A DNA stretch of 61,134 bases, from contig NZ_JAHRCU010000024.1 of assembly GCF_019083995.1 (NCBI RefSeq), forward strand, positions 1 to 61,134. The letters run 5' to 3'. This document shows, in pieces, positions 17,177 through 25,952 of this stretch. The stretch is from Roseococcus sp. SDR (GTDB taxonomy: Bacteria > Pseudomonadota > Alphaproteobacteria > Acetobacterales > Acetobacteraceae). Within the stretch, counting starts at the first letter, position 1; each line of letters starts with the position of its first letter. The notes under the pieces were generated by a model. It saw nothing but the letters and a program-made list of their open reading frames with translations. It ran no database searches and was not told the origin of the DNA. The translations under genes and the position numbers were made by a program.

Positions 17177-18987
17177 TCCTGATACGGCTTGAGGGGGAGG
17201 TCGAGCGCAGAAGCGCCCAGATGCAGGCTCAGCACGGGCGGCCGGCCATGCGGGATCTGCTTGATGTGATGCGCATCGGTGCCCGCCAGCGAGAAGCGCA
17301 GGCGCGAGCCCTTCCGGAACACCCAGGAGGTGGGCAGCAGCGGGATGCGCATCCGCTCGGCCTGGCCGGGCGTCAGCGGCTTCGCATCGGCGCGATGGAA
17401 CGTCCGGTAGGGCCAGGTGGATTGGTAATGCGGCGGGTTCGGCGCCTCCTTGCGGTGCAGGGCGCGCAGCAGGCCCTCGGTCACGTAGCGCGCCGTGCCG
17501 TCGGCCTCGATCTCCGAGATGTAGCAGAGGATGGAGGCATCGGCCTCGCTGGAGGCGATCATCAGCTCGGCGATCACATGGCCGCTCAGCACCATGTCGC
17601 GCTCGAAGGGCGCGGTGTCGTAGCCGGGCAGGGCGGCCACGCGCTCGGTCCAGTCGGTGTGGTAGTCGAGCGCGTTGATGGCGGCGATACGCTCATAGCG
17701 CGTGCCCTCGCCCGAGCCCCAGGCGAAGTCGCTCGGATGATGCGCCACCTCGTTGCTCGCGGGCGCGGTGCCGAGCGCGCCGGGCGCGAAATGCAGCCGC
17801 GTGGTCTCCGGGATGGGCGGCCATTGCTGGGCCGCGTTCCACGTCTCGCCATGCATGGAGAAATAGTGGATCGGCGCTTCGTCCCTGAGGCCCGTCTCCC
17901 GGCCCATCAGATATTCGTCGAAGAAGCGCAGCATCTCGCCCAGCAGCGCGAATTCCGGCTCGATCCGCCCGCGCCAGGGCGAGACATTGCAGCGCGCGCC
18001 GTGATCCCAGGGGCCGAGCAGCAGATGCGTGGGATTGCCCCGCATCGTCAGGTAGCGGGCGATCGCGGAATTGGCGTAGCCCACGCCGTCCAGCCAGCCC
18101 GAGACGGCATAGATCGCCACATCCTTCGGGATCTCGTGGCTGACCGCATAGGGGCTGATCTGCGCCGAGGAGAAATTCGGATCATAGGGCAGCGCCTCCT
18201 CGCGGAAGGCGAGGTCGGTGATGAAATCCGGCATGCGGAAATTGCCGAGATGCTGCGCCACCGCCTCCCGCACCAGGCTGCCATCCGCGTCCTCATCCAC
18301 GGGGGCCGGGCCGGCGAGATCGGGATTGGCGAAGTAGCTCACTTTGCCCAGCAGGTCGCGCCGGTCATGGTCCATCGCGACCATCAGCTCGTCATAGACC
18401 TGCGCCAGCCGGTTCAGGAACACGCCGCCCGGATAATAGTGATCCGCCCAGGTGTCCCAGACGGCAAAAAGCGGAATGATGGCGCGCACGGCCGGGTGGC
18501 CGGTGCTGGCGAGGAAGTCCGAGGCCGCGCCGGGATAGGAGATGCCCGTGGCACCGATGCGCCCGTCCGACCAGGGCTGCGAGACGATCCAGTCGCTGAT
18601 CTCGCGCGCATCCTCGCGCTCGCGCGGCGAGCGGAAGCTGTCGCGCGTGCCGAAACTGGCCCCCGTGCCGCGAATATCCACCACCACCAGCGCATAACCG
18701 CGCGGCACGAAGGCGTCGCGGAACTTCGCCGCGTTCGGGCAGGATTCGCCCTCGCCATCGGGGCGCATCGCGAAGCGGCGGTAATAGGGCGTGTGGATCA
18801 GGATGGCCGGCACCGGGCCGGTCACACCTTGCGGCAGCCAGACATCCACCGCGAGGCGGCAGCCATCGCGCATGGTAACGTAGCGGGAGAGGGGTTTTGC
18901 CGGCAGGGCGAACTCCGCCGGGCGGGAGGCCCAGTAGCGGCTGGGCGAAATGCGCCAGGCGGCGCTGTTCAGGTCGGCATCGGCCAA
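17173..18987 (-). CDS. CocE/NonD family serine hydrolase (X-Pro dipeptidyl-peptidase like)
   Basis: A 604-residue alpha/beta hydrolase. The nucleophile is in GISYPGAASDF near residues 148-158 (GxSYxG type), the Asp is probably in VSGWLDGVGYANS and the His in GPWDHGARC near residue 330. A C-terminal jelly-roll domain of about 230 residues completes the family architecture. Members hydrolyse acyl esters or amides such as cocaine or N-terminal peptides. No signal peptide is visible. Translationally coupled (GTGA) to the Bug gene. Confidence 0.88.
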   Translation of the reverse strand: MADADLNSAAWRISPSRYWASRPAEFALPAKPLSRYVTMRDGCRLAVDVWLPQGVTGPVPAILIHTPYYRRFAMRPDGEGESCPNAAKFRDAFVPRGYALVVVDIRGTGASFGTRDSFRSPREREDAREISDWIVSQPWSDGRIGATGISYPGAASDFLASTGHPAVRAIIPLFAVWDTWADHYYPGGVFLNRLAQVYDELMVAMDHDRRDLLGKVSYFANPDLAGPAPVDEDADGSLVREAVAQHLGNFRMPDFITDLAFREEALPYDPNFSSAQISPYAVSHEIPKDVAIYAVSGWLDGVGYANSAIARYLTMRGNPTHLLLGPWDHGARCNVSPWRGRIEPEFALLGEMLRFFDEYLMGRETGLRDEAPIHYFSMHGETWNAAQQWPPIPETTRLHFAPGALGTAPASNEVAHHPSDFAWGSGEGTRYERIAAINALDYHTDWTERVAALPGYDTAPFERDMVLSGHVIAELMIASSEADASILCYISEIEADGTARYVTEGLLRALHRKEAPNPPHYQSTWPYRTFHRADAKPLTPGQAERMRIPLLPTSWVFRKGSRLRFSLAGTDAHHIKQIPHGRPPVLSLHLGASALDLPLKPYQE

Positions 18988-19050
18988 GTGTCTTGATCCC
19001 CGGAAGCAGGCGGGGAGCTTGGCATGCGCGTGCCGCGCGTCAATGCGGCC

Positions 19051-19686
19051 TCAGCCGCCCGTCTCACGCGCCAAGGCATCCATGGCCTGGCCGAAGCCGC
19101 GGAAGCTGAACAGGATCTGCACATCGCGCCCCGCGCTATCGCGGAAATCCAGCCGGCCCTGGCCCTCGCCGCGCGCGCGCAGCCGCGCGACCACGGCCGG
19201 CGCCATGGCTTCCGTTTCGCCGAAGCAGCCACCGCGCGAGGCGCTGCACAGGCGGAATGGCATGTTGATCGCCTCGAGCGGCGTCGCCGCGGGGTCGAGC
19301 ACCAGGCGCGCGGCCTGATCCACCCGCAGTTCGAGCGGCAATTGCACCAGCATCCGATAGGCATCGGTGCGGCCGATCCGGCCGATGACGACCTGGGCCA
19401 GCGTCTGGCCGCGCTGGTCGGTCATGGCGATCGCCGTCTCGCAGACGCGGAGCACGGGCTGGCCCTGCGGGCGCTGGGTTTCGCAGCGCATGAGCCAATC
19501 GCCGAAATTGGCCTGGGTGCGGTCCGGCAGGTCGGCCGCGGGTGCGGGGGCAGGCGTCGGGGCAGGGGCCGGTGCTGGTGCCGGCGCGGGCGCCGGGGCC
19601 TGGGGCCGTTGCTGCGCGATGGCCGCGCCGGACAGGCCGATTGCGCAGGCCAGGGCGGGAAGGGCGGTCCAGGGAAGCGATGCCAT
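19051..19686 (-). CDS. invasion-associated locus B (IalB) family protein
   Basis: A 211-residue exported protein. Signal peptide to about residue 25 (MASLPWTALPALACAIGLSG...AIAQ), then a low-complexity Pro-Ala linker of about 30 residues, then the IalB domain with FGDWLMRCE at its start, a Cys pair (CETQ, VCETAI) and LCSASRGGCFGE. The family is periplasmic and named from Bartonella, but its molecular role is unclear. The start at 19686 is set by the signal peptide. The convergent/divergent neighbours (CocE, dapD) are unrelated. Confidence 0.8.
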   Translation of the reverse strand: MASLPWTALPALACAIGLSGAAIAQQRPQAPAPAPAPAPAPAPTPAPAPAADLPDRTQANFGDWLMRCETQRPQGQPVLRVCETAIAMTDQRGQTLAQVVIGRIGRTDAYRMLVQLPLELRVDQAARLVLDPAATPLEAINMPFRLCSASRGGCFGETEAMAPAVVARLRARGEGQGRLDFRDSAGRDVQILFSFRGFGQAMDALARETGG

Positions 19687-19818
19687 GCTGAGTTGTCCTG
19701 TGGCGAGCCTTCCCGCGTGTAGCAGCCCCCCGCCGCGCCTCGGAAGGGCCGGGCGAGATTGACACCCCGCCCCCTCGCTGCGAAGCCTCTGCCCGACATC
19801 CTGAGGAGGCCGCACGCC

Positions 19819-20643
19819 ATGACCCTGCAAGCCCGCATCGAAGCCCTTTGGGAGAAGCGCGACACGCTCTCCGCCACGACGCAAGGCGCCCCGCGTGAGG
19901 ATGTGATGGCCGCGCTCGAGATGCTCGACCGTGGCGAGGCCCGCGTGGCCGAGAAGGGGGCCCAGGGCTGGCAGGTGAACCAGTGGCTGAAGCAGGCCGT
20001 CCTGCTCTCCTTCCGCCTCAGCGATTCGGCGCCGATGGACACCTCCGCCGGCGCCTATGACAAGGTGCCGCTGAAGTGGGCCGGCTGGGGGCCGAACCGC
20101 TGGAAGGAGGCGGGCTTCCGCGCCGTGCCCGGCGCCGTGGCCCGACACTCGGCCTATATCGCGCCCAACGTGGTGCTGATGCCGAGCTTCGTGAATCTCG
20201 GCGCCCATGTCGGCGCCAACACCATGGTGGACACCTGGGCCACCGTCGGCTCCTGCGCGCAGATCGGCAAGAACGTGCATCTCTCGGGCGGTGTCGGCAT
20301 CGGCGGCGTGCTGGAGCCGCTGCAGGCGAACCCCGTCATCATCGAGGATGACTGCTTCATCGGCGCGCGCTCCGAGGTGGTGGAGGGCGTGATCGTCGAG
20401 CAGGGCTCGGTGCTCTCCATGGGCGTCTTCCTGAGTGCGACGACCAAGATCATCGACCGCGCGACGGGCGAGATCTTCGTGGGCCGCGTGCCGGCCTATT
20501 CCGTCGTGGTGCCCGGCAGCCTGCCCGGCAAGGCGCTGCCCGATGGTTCGCCCGGCCCCTCGCTCTATTGCGCCGTGATCGTGAAGCGCGTGGACGCGCA
20601 GACACGCGCCAAGACCAGCATCAACGACCTGCTGCGTGACTGA
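19819..20643 (+). CDS. dapD: 2,3,4,5-tetrahydropyridine-2,6-dicarboxylate N-succinyltransferase
   Basis: A 274-residue left-handed beta-helix acyltransferase that starts the succinylase branch of lysine and meso-diaminopimelate synthesis. Landmarks are the helical N-terminus, [19 protein letters not shown], hexapeptide repeats from about residue 100 (VSCA-like [19 protein letters not shown]), and [16 protein letters not shown] near the C-terminus. Start ATG 19819 follows AGGAGG by 8 bases. dapE lies two genes downstream, and truA-fmt-def follow in reverse; this arrangement is common in Acetobacteraceae. Confidence 0.95.
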   Translation: MTLQARIEALWEKRDTLSATTQGAPREDVMAALEMLDRGEARVAEKGAQGWQVNQWLKQAVLLSFRLSDSAPMDTSAGAYDKVPLKWAGWGPNRWKEAGFRAVPGAVARHSAYIAPNVVLMPSFVNLGAHVGANTMVDTWATVGSCAQIGKNVHLSGGVGIGGVLEPLQANPVIIEDDCFIGARSEVVEGVIVEQGSVLSMGVFLSATTKIIDRATGEIFVGRVPAYSVVVPGSLPGKALPDGSPGPSLYCAVIVKRVDAQTRAKTSINDLLRD

Positions 20644-20864
20644 CGGCGACGCCGCTCTCGCGCCGCTTCGGACCTTTGGCTGGCGGCGGCCGCGCAAGCC
20701 CGGTTCGGTGCCATGCCCGGCGGCCATGACCGGCGGGGCTGGGCTGTCTGGGGGCGGCACCCTGACAATCGGCGGCGCGGATCGGCGCGGTCCGCTCAAC
20801 CTATTGGCGCGCGGCATGACGTTTGGACAAGTTCGAAGCATCGGAAACAGGAGACCTTGTGACG

Positions 20865-21221
20865 ATGCGACGCCTTCTCCTTGCGGCCTTCGGCCTCGCG
20901 CTGCTTCCCGCCATGGCGCAGGCGCGCAACTGCGCCGAAGTGCTGGCGCTCGGCGTTCCGCTCCAGGAAGCCGTGGCCGGTGGTTCCTCGAGCTCCCAGA
21001 CCTTCGTCTGGCGGGTCACGGCCCGGAACCTCACGCCGACCCGGCAGATGATGCAAATCTGGGTCATCGGCATCCCCAACCTTGGCAACCCGGTGAATGC
21101 GGCCACCCGGCACCATCTTCCGCCCTTCGGCCAGATGATGATCACCCTGGGCCAGACCAGCGGCGCCCAACCGACCGTGGACCAGATGCGGGCGGCGATC
21201 CGGACCACCTGCGAGGGCTGA
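20865..21221 (+). CDS. small secreted protein, unrecognised
   Basis: A 118-residue protein with signal peptide RRLLLAAFGLALLPAMAQA; the mature part has two Cys (NCAEV near the N-terminus, TTCEG at the C-terminus) that could form a disulfide. The start may be GTG 20859, which sits 5 bases after GGAG; ATG 20865 is an alternative. It lies between dapD and dapE on the same strand; function is unknown. I do not recognise a family. Confidence 0.6.
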   Translation: MRRLLLAAFGLALLPAMAQARNCAEVLALGVPLQEAVAGGSSSSQTFVWRVTARNLTPTRQMMQIWVIGIPNLGNPVNAATRHHLPPFGQMMITLGQTSGAQPTVDQMRAAIRTTCEG

Positions 21222-21288
21222 GGCGCGGTGCAACGGTGCCGATCCGCTGCCGCTCCGCGGCGGTGACGAATCCGGCGGAGCGGCCGCA

Positions 21289-22437
21289 GTGACCAACGCT
21301 GCGACCGACCCCATCCCGCTCGCCCAAGCGCTGATCCGCTGCCGAAGCGTGACACCGGCGGATGACGGCGCGCTGGATGTGATGGAGGCAGCCCTTCGGC
21401 CGCTCGGCTTCACCTGCACGCGGCTGCGCTATGGACCTGAAGGGGGGGAGGTGGACAACCTCTTCGCCCGCCGCGGCACGGAGGGCCCGCATCTCTGCTA
21501 CGCCGGCCACACCGATGTGGTGCCGCCGGGCGACGAGGCCGCCTGGGCCGACAGCCCCTTCGCCGCCGTGATCCGCGACGGCACGCTCTATGGCCGCGGC
21601 GCCTGCGACATGAAGGGAGGCATCGCCGCCTTCGTCGCCGGCCTGACCGACTACCTCAGCGCCAACCCGCACCACCCCGGCTCCATTTCGCTGCTCATCA
21701 CCGGCGATGAGGAAGGCCCCTCGGTGGATGGCACGCGACGCGTGCTGGAATGGATGGCCGAGAACGGCCACACGCCCGACATGTGCGTGGTGGGCGAGCC
21801 GACCTCCCAGCGGGTGCTGGGCGACACGATCAAGATCGGCCGGCGCGGCAGCATGAATGCCTGGATCACCGTGCGCGGGAAGCAGGGCCACAGCGCCTAT
21901 CCGCAGAAGGCCGACAACCCGGTGCACCGGCTGACGCGCGTGCTGCATGCGCTGACCAGCACGCCGCTCGATGCGGGCAGCGACTGGTTCGAGGCCTCCA
22001 CTCTCCAGGTCACCGGCCTTCAGGTGGACAACAGCGCGACCAACGTGATCCCGGCCGAGGCGCGCGCCTTCCTCAACATCCGCTTCAACGACAAGCATAA
22101 CTCGGCCGCGCTCACCGAGCATCTGCGCGCCATCCTGGCCGAGCACGCGCCCGATCACGAGATGCGCGTGCAGGTCTCGGGCGAGAGCTTCGTGACGCAG
22201 CCCGGCCCCTTCGTCGAGGCGCTGAGCCGCGCGGTGGAGCGCAGCACCGGCGTCACGCCCAAGCTCGACACCGGCGGCGGCACCTCCGATGCGCGCTTCA
22301 TCACGCATTACTGCCCGGTGGCCGAACTCGGTGCGGTCGGCGCCACCCTGCACCAGCGCGACGAATGCGCCCCGGTGGAGGAGTTGCGCGCCCTGGCCGG
22401 CGTCTACCGCGCCGTGATCGAGGAGTGCCTCCGCTGA
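21289..22437 (+). CDS. dapE: succinyl-diaminopimelate desuccinylase
   Basis: A 382-residue di-zinc M20 peptidase that releases LL-diaminopimelate. Metal ligands are in CYAGHTDVVPPGD (near residue 69), DMKGGIAAF, ITGDEEGPSVDGT (catalytic Glu and ligand Glu) and the C-terminal TGGGTSDARF. The dimerisation domain has RGKQGHSAYPQKADNP. GTG 21289 is the natural start. A downstream membrane protein gene overlaps its end. Confidence 0.94.
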   Translation: MTNAATDPIPLAQALIRCRSVTPADDGALDVMEAALRPLGFTCTRLRYGPEGGEVDNLFARRGTEGPHLCYAGHTDVVPPGDEAAWADSPFAAVIRDGTLYGRGACDMKGGIAAFVAGLTDYLSANPHHPGSISLLITGDEEGPSVDGTRRVLEWMAENGHTPDMCVVGEPTSQRVLGDTIKIGRRGSMNAWITVRGKQGHSAYPQKADNPVHRLTRVLHALTSTPLDAGSDWFEASTLQVTGLQVDNSATNVIPAEARAFLNIRFNDKHNSAALTEHLRAILAEHAPDHEMRVQVSGESFVTQPGPFVEALSRAVERSTGVTPKLDTGGGTSDARFITHYCPVAELGAVGATLHQRDECAPVEELRALAGVYRAVIEECLR

Positions 22438-23003
22438 GCACGCCCGGCATCGTCAACGGCCTCGCCTCGGCCTGGCTTTTCGCGCGGGGCCGGGCGGAGG
22501 GGCTGCTGCTCATCTCGCCGGGGATGGAGGCCGCACGCCATTCCTTTGTGGCGGCACTGGTCTGCCTGCCGCTCTTCGTCGCTCTCCGCCTCACCGCCTG
22601 GTGGATGCAATCGCCGCCGCCGGCCGGTGTGGCCATTGCCCTGGCGGGGGAACTGGTGGGCTACACGCTGGGCTGGGTCGCCTTTGCGCTCGCCTCGCGC
22701 ATGCTGGCCGAGCAGGCGAAGCGCACCGAGCAATGGCCGCAATTCATTGCCGCCTGGAACTGGACCAACATCGTCCAGTATCTGCTGATGGTGCTGCTCC
22801 TGGTGCCGCCGGCGCTCGGCCTGCCCTCCTGGGTCGGCAATGCGCTGGGCCTGGCCGCCGTCGGCTATGCCATGTGGCTCGAATGGTTCGTGGCGCGCAC
22901 CGCGCTGGCCGTGCCGAGCATGACGGCGGTGATGTTCGTGGTGCTGGACCTCGCACTCGGCCTCTTCATCGGCGGCGTCACGGGCCGGATCTCGGGCACC
23001 TGA
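22425..23003 (+). CDS. integral membrane protein, unrecognised
   Basis: About 192 residues with five hydrophobic segments (for example SFVAALVCLPLFVALRLTA, IALAGELVGYTLGWVAFALA, NIVQYLLMVLLLVPPALGL). The frame has no ATG near dapE; GTG 22425 overlaps dapE by 13 bases and gives the residues VPPLSTPGIVNGLASAW, while ATG 22527 would delete the first 34 residues. The pattern of an amphipathic GLASAWLFARG start is seen in uncharacterised alphaproteobacterial membrane proteins. Convergent with truA, with no gap. Confidence 0.65.
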   Translation: MPPLSTPGIVNGLASAWLFARGRAEGLLLISPGMEAARHSFVAALVCLPLFVALRLTAWWMQSPPPAGVAIALAGELVGYTLGWVAFALASRMLAEQAKRTEQWPQFIAAWNWTNIVQYLLMVLLLVPPALGLPSWVGNALGLAAVGYAMWLEWFVARTALAVPSMTAVMFVVLDLALGLFIGGVTGRISGT

Positions 23004-23765
23004 TCAGGCCCAAGCCAGCGGCTGCGGGAAATCCACCCGCAGGAAGGTGAGGCCCTGGGGCGGCGCGGTCTGCCCGCCCGCGCGGCGGTCCCGCCCGTCC
23101 AGCACCGCGCGCGGCCAATCCACCGGGCGGCGATGCAGCCCCACCTCATGCAGCGTGCCGACGAGGTTGCGGACCTGGTGGTGCAGGAAGCTGCGTGCGG
23201 AGGCGAGGATGTGCACCTCCTCCTCCACGCGGATCACGTCCAGCCGCTCCAGCGTGCGCAGCGGGGATTCCGCCTGGCAGGAGGCGGCGCGATAGGCCGA
23301 GAAATCATGCCGGCCGAGAAGCTGCTGTGCCGCCGCGTGCATGGCCTCCGCATCCAGCCTGAGCGGCACATGCCAGACGCGCCCTTCCTCCAGCGCGGGC
23401 TTCGCCTGGCGATTGAGGATGCGATAGCGGTAATGGCGCTGGATGGCCGAGAAGCGGGGCGACCAGCCCTCGGCCGCGAAGGCCGCGCCGCGGATGGCGA
23501 TGCGGTGCGGCCGCGTGTGGAAATCCAGCGCCGCGCGCAGCCGGGCGGGCGGCAGATCGGCACTGACGGCGATCTGCACCACCTGGCCTTCCGCATGCAC
23601 GCCCGCATCGGTGCGGCCCGAGGCGGTGGCGAGCGGTGCCACCCCGCCGTTCAGGCGCGCGGCGGCCTCCTCGATCACTTCCTGCACGGAGAGGCCGTTG
23701 GGCTGCCGCTGCCAGCCGACCAGCCCGGTGCCGTCATATTCGACGAGGAGGGCATAGCTCGGCAT
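23004..23765 (-). CDS. truA: tRNA pseudouridine(38-40) synthase
   Basis: A 253-residue pseudouridine synthase acting in the tRNA anticodon stem. The catalytic Asp is in ASGRTDAGVHAEGQV near residue 52; further marks are YRYRILNR, LLGRHDFSAYRA and FLHHQVRNLVGTLHEVG. The start MPSYALLVEYDGTGLVGWQRQPNG is the expected first strand. It is the last gene of def-fmt-truA, which read leftward; 62 bases separate it from fmt. Confidence 0.94.
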   Translation of the reverse strand: MPSYALLVEYDGTGLVGWQRQPNGLSVQEVIEEAAARLNGGVAPLATASGRTDAGVHAEGQVVQIAVSADLPPARLRAALDFHTRPHRIAIRGAAFAAEGWSPRFSAIQRHYRYRILNRQAKPALEEGRVWHVPLRLDAEAMHAAAQQLLGRHDFSAYRAASCQAESPLRTLERLDVIRVEEEVHILASARSFLHHQVRNLVGTLHEVGLHRRPVDWPRAVLDGRDRRAGGQTAPPQGLTFLRVDFPQPLAWA

Positions 23766-23827
23766 CAGCCGAGCTGCCGGCAGGGTTGGTGTGGCGGCTG
23801 CCGGCCAGGCAAAGCTCTCGGCATCAA

Positions 23828-24754
23828 TCAGCCGAGCTTGGTGCCTGGGGGAAGGGCGTAGCCCCGCAGCAGCGCATCCGCATCCATCGCGGCGCGGCCG
23901 GGGCGTTGCAGGCGCGCGAGGCGCAGCGCGCCCGTGCCGCAGGCCACCACCAGGCCAGGCCCCGGCAGCACGGTCCCGGGCGCGCCCGCGCCCTCGGCCG
24001 GTTCGGCGGCCAGCACGCGCAGCACCTCGCCCGCATGCGGGAAATAGGCGCCAGGCCAGGGGTTCATCGCCCGCACCCGGGCATCGAGCGCGGCGGCCGG
24101 CTGCGCCCAGTCGAGCAGGCCGTCGGCCTTGCTGAGCTTGGCGGCATAGGTGACGCCTGCCTCGGGCTGCGGCGTCTCGGGCGGCGCTTCGTCCAGCGCG
24201 CGCAGGATCAGGCGCGCACCCATCGCGGCCAGCGCGTCGTGCAACTGGGGCGTCGTGCTGCGGGCGTTGAGCGCCACCGCCTCGCGCAGCAGCATGGGGC
24301 CGGTGTCCAGCCCCTCTTCCATGCGCATGATGGTGACGCCGCTTTCGGCATCGCCATGCAGGATGGCGGCATGGATGGGCGCCGCCCCACGCCAGCGCGG
24401 CAGCAGCGAGGCATGGATGTTCAGGCAGCCACGCCGCGGCGCGTCCAGCATGGCCGGTGGCAGGATCAGCCCATAGGCCGCCACCACCGCTACATCGAGG
24501 TCGAGCGCCGCGAAATCCGCATGCGCCGCCGCATCGCGCTTCACCCGCGCCGGCGTGCGGACCTCGAGCCCGAGGGCGAGGGCCGCGCGATGCACGGGGC
24601 AGGGGGTCTCCTGCTGGCCGCGCCCGGCGGGCTTGGGCGGCTGGGTATAGACGGCGCGGATGTCATGCCCCGCCGCATGCAGCGCCTGGAGCGCGGGTAC
24701 CGCGAAATCCGGGCTGCCCATGAAGGCGATGCGGAGCGGCTCGCGCGTCCGCAT
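23828..24754 (-). CDS. fmt: methionyl-tRNA formyltransferase
   Basis: A 308-residue enzyme that formylates initiator Met-tRNA. The catalytic segment is [16 protein letters not shown] near residues 108-123, followed by [12 protein letters not shown]; the N-terminus has [15 protein letters not shown]. The C-terminal OB-like domain begins near residue 205. ATG 24754 is used; GTG 24769 would overlap the def stop by 8 bases. The pair def-fmt is the standard bacterial arrangement. Confidence 0.94.
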   Translation of the reverse strand: MRTREPLRIAFMGSPDFAVPALQALHAAGHDIRAVYTQPPKPAGRGQQETPCPVHRAALALGLEVRTPARVKRDAAAHADFAALDLDVAVVAAYGLILPPAMLDAPRRGCLNIHASLLPRWRGAAPIHAAILHGDAESGVTIMRMEEGLDTGPMLLREAVALNARSTTPQLHDALAAMGARLILRALDEAPPETPQPEAGVTYAAKLSKADGLLDWAQPAAALDARVRAMNPWPGAYFPHAGEVLRVLAAEPAEGAGAPGTVLPGPGLVVACGTGALRLARLQRPGRAAMDADALLRGYALPPGTKLG

Positions 24755-24761
24755 GGTGGTG

Positions 24762-25298
24762 TCACCCACCTTCGGCCTCGCGCGCCTTGTTCTTCAGATC
24801 CTTGGCCAGCTTGCGCAGCATCATGTTGCGCTTCAGCGCCGAGAGATGATCGACGAAGAGCACGCCGTTCAGGTGGTCCATCTCATGCTGCATGCAGACG
24901 CCGAGCAGCCCGTCCGCCTCCATCTCGCGCCGCGTGCCGTCCAGCTCGCGCCAGCGGATCTTGATGCGCTGCGGGCGCTCGACATCGGCATAGAGGCCGG
25001 GGAGCGAGAGGCAACCCTCCTCGCGGATGCCGCGCTCCTGGCTTTCGGCGATGATTTCCGGGTTCACCAGCACCATCGGCTCGGGCGTGTCCTTGCCGCC
25101 GCAATCCAGCACGAAGAGGCGAAGGTCCGAGCCCACCTGGGGTGCGGCCAGCCCGATGCCGGGGGCGGCATACATCGTGGCCAGCATGCGGGGCGCCAGC
25201 GCGCGGACCGCATCGCCATCGCCCTCGCCCACCGGGCGGCACTTCAGGCGGAGCCGCGCATCGGGCACCAGCAGGATGGGGAGTTTTTCGTCGCTCAT
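24762..25298 (-). CDS. def: peptide deformylase
   Basis: A 178-residue iron or zinc metalloprotease that removes the N-formyl group of new proteins. All three motifs are intact: GIGLAAPQ near residues 47-54, EGCLSLP with metal-binding Cys96, and QHEMDHLNG with ligands His138 and His142 and catalytic Glu139. Start ATG 25298 gives the typical short N-terminus. Divergent from the heat-shock gene, with 137 bases between. Confidence 0.95.
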   Translation of the reverse strand: MSDEKLPILLVPDARLRLKCRPVGEGDGDAVRALAPRMLATMYAAPGIGLAAPQVGSDLRLFVLDCGGKDTPEPMVLVNPEIIAESQERGIREEGCLSLPGLYADVERPQRIKIRWRELDGTRREMEADGLLGVCMQHEMDHLNGVLFVDHLSALKRNMMLRKLAKDLKNKAREAEGG

Positions 25299-25435
25299 GA
25301 TGGGGCTGAGGTAGCGCCTGGCCCCCACCCTGGCAACGGACCTTGCAAGCCGGCCCCACCCGGGCCAAGTCTTGGCGGGCCGGGCGCCGCCACGAAGGGG
25401 CGCGCGGCATGTCCTCGCTCCCGGCAGGAGGCTGC

Positions 25436-25900
25436 ATGTCTCGATCCTCGGTGTTCGGTTCGCCGCTGTTTCTCGGCTTCGACCACCTCGAACAGATGCT
25501 CGACCGCGTCCAGAAGAACGCCGAGGGCTATCCCCCCTACAATATCGAGCAGACGGGCGAGGCGCGGCTGCGCATCACGCTCGCCGTCGCCGGCTTCTCC
25601 ATGGATGACCTGGCCATCACGCAGGAGGACAACCAGCTCGTCATCCGCGGCCGCCAGCGGGACGACACGGAGGGGCGCATCTTCATCCATCGCGGCATCG
25701 CGGCGCGGCAATTCCAGCGCGCCTTCGTGCTGGCTGAGGGGATCGAGGTGGAAGGCGCCTTCCTGGACAATGGCCTGCTGCACATTGACCTCCAGCGCCC
25801 GATGCCCGAGGTGAAGGTCCGCTCCATTCCCATCAGCCGCCAGGGCGCGGGCCCATCCCGCCCTGTGGTGCAGAGCCGCTTCCGGCGCGAGGAGGAGTAG
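25436..25900 (+). CDS. small heat-shock protein, Hsp20 family
   Basis: A 154-residue alpha-crystallin-type chaperone. N-terminal FDHLEQMLDRVQKNAEGYPPYNIE is typical of the IbpA-like class A subfamily; the crystallin domain runs from about residue 37 to 128 (LRITLAVAGFSMDDLAIT, IHRGIAARQFQRAFVLAEGI). The C-terminal I-x-I motif is SIPIS. ATG 25436 follows AGGAGG by 7 bases, better than the ATG at 25409. Heat-shock regulation is likely, but I could not identify a clear control element upstream. Confidence 0.9.
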   Translation: MSRSSVFGSPLFLGFDHLEQMLDRVQKNAEGYPPYNIEQTGEARLRITLAVAGFSMDDLAITQEDNQLVIRGRQRDDTEGRIFIHRGIAARQFQRAFVLAEGIEVEGAFLDNGLLHIDLQRPMPEVKVRSIPISRQGAGPSRPVVQSRFRREEE

Positions 25901-25952
25901 CCGCCCGCATTGCCTGGGTGTTAGCCTTCCGGACAATTCGCGGGAGGTGTTC

